Shown: piece after piece, positions 22,661 to 26,988 of the stretch
How the letters are laid out: every line of letters starts with the position of its first letter
Numbering within the stretch: position 1 is the stretch's first letter
Source of the DNA: an uncultured Acidimicrobiaceae bacterium
Lineage (GTDB): Bacteria > Actinomycetota > Acidimicrobiia > Acidimicrobiales > Bog-793
Reading direction: 5' to 3'
Length of the DNA stretch: 26,988 nt
Assembly (NCBI GenBank): GCA_903907185.1
Contig: CAIVND010000006.1
Span: 1-26,988, forward strand
Notes under the pieces: generated by a model
Databases searched by the model: none
Told to the model about the DNA's origin: nothing
The model's input: the letters and a program-made list of their open reading frames with translations, nothing else
Made by a program: the position numbers and the translations under genes

Positions 22661-23527
22661 GTGGCCACTCCTGCACAGTGGATTGCTGCGACCCGACCAC
22701 GTACCCTTCCCGCCGCGATCGTTCCCGTGGTGGTTGGCGTAGCAATCGCGCATGCTTACGGCAACGTGTACTGGTTTCGTGTGCTCCTTACGTTCGTGGT
22801 TTCATTGCTGATCCAGATCGGAACAAATCTCGCAAATGATTACTCCGATGGTGTCCGTGGTACCGATCAGCGACGATCTGGACCGGCACGTCTTGTCGGT
22901 GGTGGACTGGCAACGCCGAGATCGGTACTTATTGCGGCGCTTATCTCATTCTTTCTCGCTGCCGTACTTGGCCTTGTCGCGGCGCTTCTCACGTCTCCTT
23001 ATCTCCTTCTTGCCGGTGCCGGTGCGATCGCAGCCGGATGGTTTTACACCGGAGGCAAGCACCCCTACGGTTACGCCGGCTATGGCGAGATCTTTGTCTT
23101 TGTCTTTTTTGGTCTGGTATCGGTCGTTGGGTCGACCTACGTCACCTCTGGATCGATTCCCCGCCTTGCCTACCTTGCCGCGGTACCCGTAGGTCTTCTC
23201 ACTGTCGCGTTGTTGGTCATAAACAATCTTCGAGATATCCCAACGGATGCGGAATCTCACAAGCGCACCCTCGCAGTCAAGATGGGTGACCCGCACACTC
23301 GAAGTCTCTATATCGGATTGGTTGCGGTGTCGTTTTCGTTACTCATCCCCATCGCCGTCATCAGGCCGGTTGCTCTTGTTGGATTTGTCGCACTAGTTGT
23401 TGCTCGTCGCCCCGTGCATCTGGTGCGGGTTGGAACGGTGGGTTCAGCGCTCATTCCTGCTCTTGCGTCGACGGGGGCTCTGATGATGAGTTTTGGTCTG
23501 TTGCTTGCGATCGGAATCGCACTCTAG
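22661..23527 (+). CDS. menA: 1,4-Dihydroxy-2-naphthoate polyprenyltransferase MenA
   Basis: This encodes 288 aa from GTG 22661 with about eight to nine membrane segments. The first Asp-rich motif is NLANDYSDG (D60, D63), and the second is NNLRDIPTDAESHKRTLA (D192, D196). Together these bind the polyprenyl diphosphate through magnesium. WIAATRPRTLPAAIVPV is the usual MenA N-terminus. It attaches the isoprenoid tail to dihydroxynaphthoate at the membrane, giving demethylmenaquinone. Co-transcribed with menB. Its TAG stop and the menH TAG stop share the palindrome CTAG. Confidence 0.95.
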   Translation: MATPAQWIAATRPRTLPAAIVPVVVGVAIAHAYGNVYWFRVLLTFVVSLLIQIGTNLANDYSDGVRGTDQRRSGPARLVGGGLATPRSVLIAALISFFLAAVLGLVAALLTSPYLLLAGAGAIAAGWFYTGGKHPYGYAGYGEIFVFVFFGLVSVVGSTYVTSGSIPRLAYLAAVPVGLLTVALLVINNLRDIPTDAESHKRTLAVKMGDPHTRSLYIGLVAVSFSLLIPIAVIRPVALVGFVALVVARRPVHLVRVGTVGSALIPALASTGALMMSFGLLLAIGIAL

Positions 23528-24342
23528 GAGTCTTGCTCCAGAAGAAAGTTGCTCACCAACGTTGAGAACTGATCGGGTGCCTCAAAGGGAACCGCATGAC
23601 CAACTCCCTCGACCAGTGAGAACTGAGCGTTCTCTCCGATGGCCTGGCACATCTGTTGAGCGATGGTTGAGTATCGAAGATCGAGTCCGCCAGCGATGCA
23701 GTAGACCGGCATCGCCAAGTTTGCGATCTGGTCCTGGAGCGGAACCATGGTTCCTACACCGGCAGACCGTAGGGAGTGAGCGAGGCCCACTGGGGTATTG
23801 GTCAGCCTTGATGGACGGTCGAGTTGTGCGCTTGGGATGTGAGCAAAGAGCGGTCCACGGAACCACTCATCGAAGAACTCCGAGAGCGTGAGCGACGGAG
23901 CGGATCCATCTTGTGGATCGAGACGATCGGCAAGTTGATGATCTGCTCTTTGTCGTTCAACTCTCAACTCATCATCCGCGATGCCCGGTGAGGCGCTAAC
24001 AAGGATGAGCGAGTCGAAAAGTTGAGGGTTTTTGGTCGCGAGAGTGAGCACTACTCTTCCGCCGAGGGAGTAGCCAAGATAGTGGGAGCGTCCCGTCGTC
24101 TCGCCAAGAAACTGAGCGGTCTCATCGAGATCTTGTGCCCGGATCGTTGCCGACTCACCGTGGCCGGGTAGATCAACGGTCGTGATCTGGAATTTATCGC
24201 TGAGTTGGTCGATGATCTCATGCCAGGAGTGGCCGGTCTGGGTAAACCCGTGGACCAAGACGAGATGGGGTGCATTGGGATCTCCAACGGTCTTTGTGGC
24301 AAGTTGGTGAGCAACCAGTGGACTTCGATCAGTAGATTGCAT
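23524..24342 (-). CDS. menH: Alpha/beta hydrolase, MenH-like SHCHC synthase
   Basis: This encodes 272 aa. The catalytic triad is complete: nucleophile S92 in GYSLGG, D221 in AGGLDLRY and H249 in EGVGHAVPFE. LVLVHGFTQTGHSW, VDLPGHGES and FDEWFRGPLFA are the usual MenH features. MenH removes pyruvate from the MenD product to give SHCHC. The assignment is by sequence pattern and by placement between menA and menD; a general hydrolase is the alternative. The ATG lies only 5 bp from the ATG of divergent menD; TAGCGT 8 nt upstream may be its -10. Confidence 0.85.
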   Translation of the reverse strand: MQSTDRSPLVAHQLATKTVGDPNAPHLVLVHGFTQTGHSWHEIIDQLSDKFQITTVDLPGHGESATIRAQDLDETAQFLGETTGRSHYLGYSLGGRVVLTLATKNPQLFDSLILVSASPGIADDELRVERQRADHQLADRLDPQDGSAPSLTLSEFFDEWFRGPLFAHIPSAQLDRPSRLTNTPVGLAHSLRSAGVGTMVPLQDQIANLAMPVYCIAGGLDLRYSTIAQQMCQAIGENAQFSLVEGVGHAVPFEAPDQFSTLVSNFLLEQDS

Positions 24343-24347
24343 TACCT
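24343..24347. promoter_or_regulatory. Five-bp divergent junction between menH and menD starts
   Basis: The two ATG codons (24340-24342 minus and 24348-24350 plus) are separated by tacct only. Candidate -10 hexamers lie inside the opposite genes: TAGATT (24333-24338) 9 nt before menD, and TAGCGT (24356-24351, minus) 8 nt before menH. No ribosome-binding site fits either start, so both mRNAs are probably leaderless or nearly so. Confidence 0.45.
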
Positions 24348-26093
24348 ATGACGCTACCTGCAACCTCACTTCAGTCTGAGTTCGCGACGACCCTTGTCGA
24401 TGAGTGGGCGCGTGCTGGTATTCGCGACGCTGTTGTTTCGCCAGGCTCTCGCTCAAGTGCGCTTGCGCTCGCCCTTCTTCAGGAGAGCCGCATCCACGTG
24501 CACATGCGACTGGACGAACGGTCGGGTGCCTTCTTTGCGATCGGTATTGCGCTCGCAAGTTCATCACCCGTCGTCATTGTGACCACCAGTGGTACCGCAA
24601 CCGCGGAGTTACACGCAGCGGTCGTGGAGGCTGATCTCGCTCGAGTTCCTTTGATCGTGGCGACCGCTGACCGTCCAGTTGAACTCCACCATGTCGGTGC
24701 TCCCCAGACGATCGATCAGGCGCAATTATTTGCTGGCTCACTGCGTTACTTTCTCGATCTTCCCGTCGCTGAGGTAGAGGGACGCGGACACTGGCGATCG
24801 TTCGGTGCACGCCTCGCCGCGGAGTCAATGAGCAGCCCTCGTGGCCCTGGACCCGTGCATGCAAATATTGCCTTCCGGGAGCCAATGGTTGGCCCTGTTG
24901 GGGAGCTTCCACCGGGGCGATCAGATGGGCGGGTGTGGCACGAAGTGGTGCGCGAAGTTGGCGTGTTCTCGTCGGCGAAGAAGCGGTTCTTGGAGGTGAT
25001 CACCGGCTGTGAGCGGGGTGTCATTGTCCTCGGTGGAAATCCCCTTCGAGCGGTGGACGGTGTCCTTGCCCTCAGTGAAGCGCTCGGTTGGCCGATACTT
25101 GGCGATACTCGAGCGATCCGACGCGAAGAGCGTTTTGGAACGATTGCGCACAGTGACCAATTTCTCCGATCCGATCGTGTGGTAGATCGACTGGTGCCGG
25201 ACTGCGTCGTGCATGTTGGAACGCCGCACTCATCGAAGACGTTGATGAAGTGGAATGAACGCCTTGCTCGTGCAGGTGTTCCTCACCTCTTCCTCGATCC
25301 CTATGGCTCGTTCGATGATGCCGAACGTTACGGATCGCACTTCTTCGCTGTTGATCCGGATTCGTTTGGTAACGATCTGGCATCCGCTATCGCGTCACCG
25401 CAGGCGGATACCTCTTGGAGACAGATATGGCGCGCCATTGATCGAGCGGCAGGCCAAGCAATCGCTGGCGATCTCGATGGATTGGTGCTCACTGAGCCGG
25501 GAATTGCGCGATGCGTCTTTGCTGAGCTTGGCAGCAACGACACCCTGTTCTGCTCCTCCTCGATGCCGATACGCGATGTCGAATGGTTTGCAGCCACCGA
25601 TGCATCCCCTCCTCGAGTGTTGGCAAATCGTGGCGCAAACGGGATCGATGGTGTGGTCTCGAGTGTGCTCGGTGCCGCAACGAGCGGAGAGGGACGGACG
25701 GTCGGGCTCATTGGCGATCTTGCCTTACTGCACGATCTCTCTGGATTTGTTTGGGGCAGCAAGGAAGAGGTACCCCAGGCGACCTTTGTCGTCATCGACA
25801 ACGGCGGGGGAGGCATCTTTTCCTTCCTGAGTTATCCGGATCTCATCGATGAACCGACATTTGAGCGAGGATTTGGCACTCCTCAGAGGATCGATCTCTT
25901 GGAGATCTCGCGTGGACTTGGATGCCACTCGCTGGAGGTCCATTCACTGAGCGAGCTCCGCGATGGCCTTGCGCTATGTGCTGACGAACCGGGCATCAGT
26001 GTGATCATCGCCAGAACCGATCGTTCAGAGAACGTCGTAGTGCATCAGCGCCTCGCTGACGCCGTCTGTACTAGTGCCGAGGCACTTCTCTAA
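24348..26093 (+). CDS. menD: SEPHCHC synthase MenD (ThDP-dependent)
   Basis: This encodes 581 aa. ThDP-enzyme features are VSPGSRSSALALAL (30-43), the cofactor-activating Glu57 in RLDERSG, TTSGTATAELHAAVVEAD, ATADRPVELHHVGAPQTIDQ, and near the C-terminus GLIGDLALLHDLSGF and the diphosphate/metal loop VIDNGGGGIFSFLSY. It condenses isochorismate with 2-oxoglutarate in the first committed step of menaquinone synthesis. The C-terminal domain is full length. Its end converges on the CoA-transferase B gene with 10 bp between. Confidence 0.96.
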   Translation: MTLPATSLQSEFATTLVDEWARAGIRDAVVSPGSRSSALALALLQESRIHVHMRLDERSGAFFAIGIALASSSPVVIVTTSGTATAELHAAVVEADLARVPLIVATADRPVELHHVGAPQTIDQAQLFAGSLRYFLDLPVAEVEGRGHWRSFGARLAAESMSSPRGPGPVHANIAFREPMVGPVGELPPGRSDGRVWHEVVREVGVFSSAKKRFLEVITGCERGVIVLGGNPLRAVDGVLALSEALGWPILGDTRAIRREERFGTIAHSDQFLRSDRVVDRLVPDCVVHVGTPHSSKTLMKWNERLARAGVPHLFLDPYGSFDDAERYGSHFFAVDPDSFGNDLASAIASPQADTSWRQIWRAIDRAAGQAIAGDLDGLVLTEPGIARCVFAELGSNDTLFCSSSMPIRDVEWFAATDASPPRVLANRGANGIDGVVSSVLGAATSGEGRTVGLIGDLALLHDLSGFVWGSKEEVPQATFVVIDNGGGGIFSFLSYPDLIDEPTFERGFGTPQRIDLLEISRGLGCHSLEVHSLSELRDGLALCADEPGISVIIARTDRSENVVVHQRLADAVCTSAEALL

Positions 26094-26103
26094 GGAAACG
26101 AAT

Positions 26104-26760
26104 TCAGAGTTCGATCGTTCCCGGTTGAGAGGGGATGAGCAGAACCGGTTCAGTAACTCGCTGGACATCCTCCACGCTGACGTCGGGTGCAAGCTCGTTG
26201 AGCACGATGCCGGCTGGCGTGATGGTCATTACCGCAAGCTCCGTGATAATCATGTTGACCACGCCGCGACCCGTTAGTGGCAGCCTGCACGAGTTGACGA
26301 TCTTGTAGTCTCCACTGCGGGTGACATGTTCCATGGTGATGATCACTTTTTTGGCTCCGTGGACAAGGTCCATCGCGCCTCCCATGCCCTTGATCATCTT
26401 GCCGGGCACCACCCAGTTCGCGAGATCTCCGGTAACGCTGACCTCCATCGCGCCAAGGACGGCGCAGTCGATGTGACCGCCGCGGATCATTCCAAATGAG
26501 AGTGAGGAGTCGAAGAAGGCTGCTCCATCGATCAGGGTGACCGTCTCTTTTCCCGCGTTTATGAGATCAGCATCCTCCTCGCCCGCCTTTGGATATGGAC
26601 CGACACCTAAGATCCCGTTCTCACTTTGCAGCATCACGGTGATCGATGGGTCCACGAAGTTTGGGATCAACGTCGGCAGTCCAATTCCGAGATTGACGTA
26701 CTGACCGTCTTGAAGTTCCTGTGCCGCGCGAGCTGCGATCTGATTTCGGGAAAGAGGCAT
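26104..26760 (-). CDS. CoA transferase subunit B (3-oxoacid CoA-transferase-like)
   Basis: This encodes 218 aa. The catalytic Glu47 lies in LQSENGILG. Other marks are YVNLGIGLPTLIPNF, IDCAVLGAMEVSVTGDLANWVVPGK, GMGGAMDLVHGAKKVIITMEH and the C-terminal LNELAPDVSVEDVQRVTEPVL. These are typical of family I CoA transferases such as succinyl-CoA:3-ketoacid or acetoacetate CoA-transferase subunit B. The donor and acceptor cannot be told from sequence. Its ATG shares one base with the TAA stop of subunit A (TAATG), so the two are translated together. Confidence 0.94.
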   Translation of the reverse strand: MPLSRNQIAARAAQELQDGQYVNLGIGLPTLIPNFVDPSITVMLQSENGILGVGPYPKAGEEDADLINAGKETVTLIDGAAFFDSSLSFGMIRGGHIDCAVLGAMEVSVTGDLANWVVPGKMIKGMGGAMDLVHGAKKVIITMEHVTRSGDYKIVNSCRLPLTGRGVVNMIITELAVMTITPAGIVLNELAPDVSVEDVQRVTEPVLLIPSQPGTIEL

Positions 26761-26988
26761 TAGAGCGCCTCGGTTGAAGAGGAGGTCAGTGTGAGTTTCT
26801 CGATCGGCTTTTCCGTTCCGGCCGGCACCGCTACGACACGGTTGACAAAGACTCCAGGAAGATGGACGCGATCTGCGTCGAGTGTTCCAGCTGGGACTAT
26901 GGTTTCGGCCTCAACGATGGTGATTGCACCGGCCATGGCACAAAGTGGGTTGAAGTTCCGAGCACTCTCATGAAAGATCGCGTTGCCA
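26760..26988 (-). CDS. CoA transferase subunit A (C-terminal part, cut by window end)
   Basis: On the minus strand the frame gives about 75 residues ending at TAA (26762-26760). Conserved C-terminal pieces are NAIFHESARNFNPLCAMAG, TIVEAETIVPAG and DADRVHLPGVFVNRVV, matching subunit A of 3-oxoacid CoA-transferases. The protein tail continues into a Ser/Thr-rich end. The N-terminal two-thirds, including the start, lie beyond the window. It directly precedes subunit B with a 1-nt overlap. Confidence 0.93.
   Translation of the reverse strand, partial: GNAIFHESARNFNPLCAMAGAITIVEAETIVPAGTLDADRVHLPGVFVNRVVAVPAGTEKPIEKLTLTSSSTEAL

Noticed and set aside
1..26988. CRISPR array, transposase or phage genes
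   Set aside because: No regularly spaced repeats beyond the 27-bp stalk repeat, and no recognisable transposase, integrase or phage structural gene in any frame.

Overview
The window looks like a chromosome segment of a moderately high-GC actinobacterium. The signs are the bacterial proteasome activator Bpa, the actinobacterial trio of MSMEG_4193-type phosphomutase, DUF3090 protein and SCO1664-type kinase-like protein, a DnaE1-type polymerase with an intact PHP exonuclease site, and classical menaquinone genes. An Acidimicrobiia relative (for example near Ferrimicrobium) is my best guess from gene content and moderate GC. This is inference, not a database result.

Layout. (1) 1-2860 is accessory in character. 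It holds a secreted DUF3494 (ice-binding-like) protein cut by the window edge, with a 27-bp tandem repeat in its stalk. A membrane-anchored papain-like cysteine-peptidase homologue is divergent from a small helix-turn-helix-like protein, and the gap between them holds two matching 29-bp composite inverted repeats. About 450 bp without a gene follows. (2) A tRNA-Arg(CCT) at 2861-2935 (minus) ends this region. (3) 3114-5965 is a small catabolic-looking cluster: MmgE/PrpD protein, LLM-class oxidoreductase and a convergent PcaC-like protein. (4) 6151-8396 (minus) is an apparent operon of DEAD-box helicase, MBL-fold hydrolase and a four-CxxC zinc-ribbon protein. (5) 8566-11996 (plus) carries bcp, the actinobacterial trio joined by 4-nt overlaps, msrB and bpa, closed by a terminator. 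(6) dnaE (12154-15765) has its own terminator and is followed by an uncharacterised protein. (7) 16704-20568 (minus) is an ArsB/NhaD-type permease, a DUF255 thioredoxin-domain protein and an unknown protein overlapping it by 4 nt. (8) 20644-26093 is a menaquinone island, menE(-) menB(+) menA(+) menH(-) menD(+), with almost no intergenic DNA. (9) 26104-26988 is a two-subunit CoA transferase, with the A subunit cut by the window end.

How the genes fit together. MenD, MenH, MenE, MenB and MenA cover most of the route from isochorismate to demethylmenaquinone; MenF, MenC and the final methyltransferase are not here. Bcp and MsrB point to peroxide and methionine-oxidation defence, and Bpa to proteasomal protein turnover. 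Several genes that lack a Shine-Dalgarno sequence have a TANNNT hexamer 6-10 nt before the start codon, which suggests frequent leaderless transcription. It would explain how divergent pairs with 5-bp and 22-bp gaps can be expressed.

Best candidates for something new: the duplicated composite operator between the secreted peptidase and the HTH-like protein; the compressed divergent men promoters; the actinobacterial trio of unknown pathway; and the DUF255/unknown-protein coupled pair.
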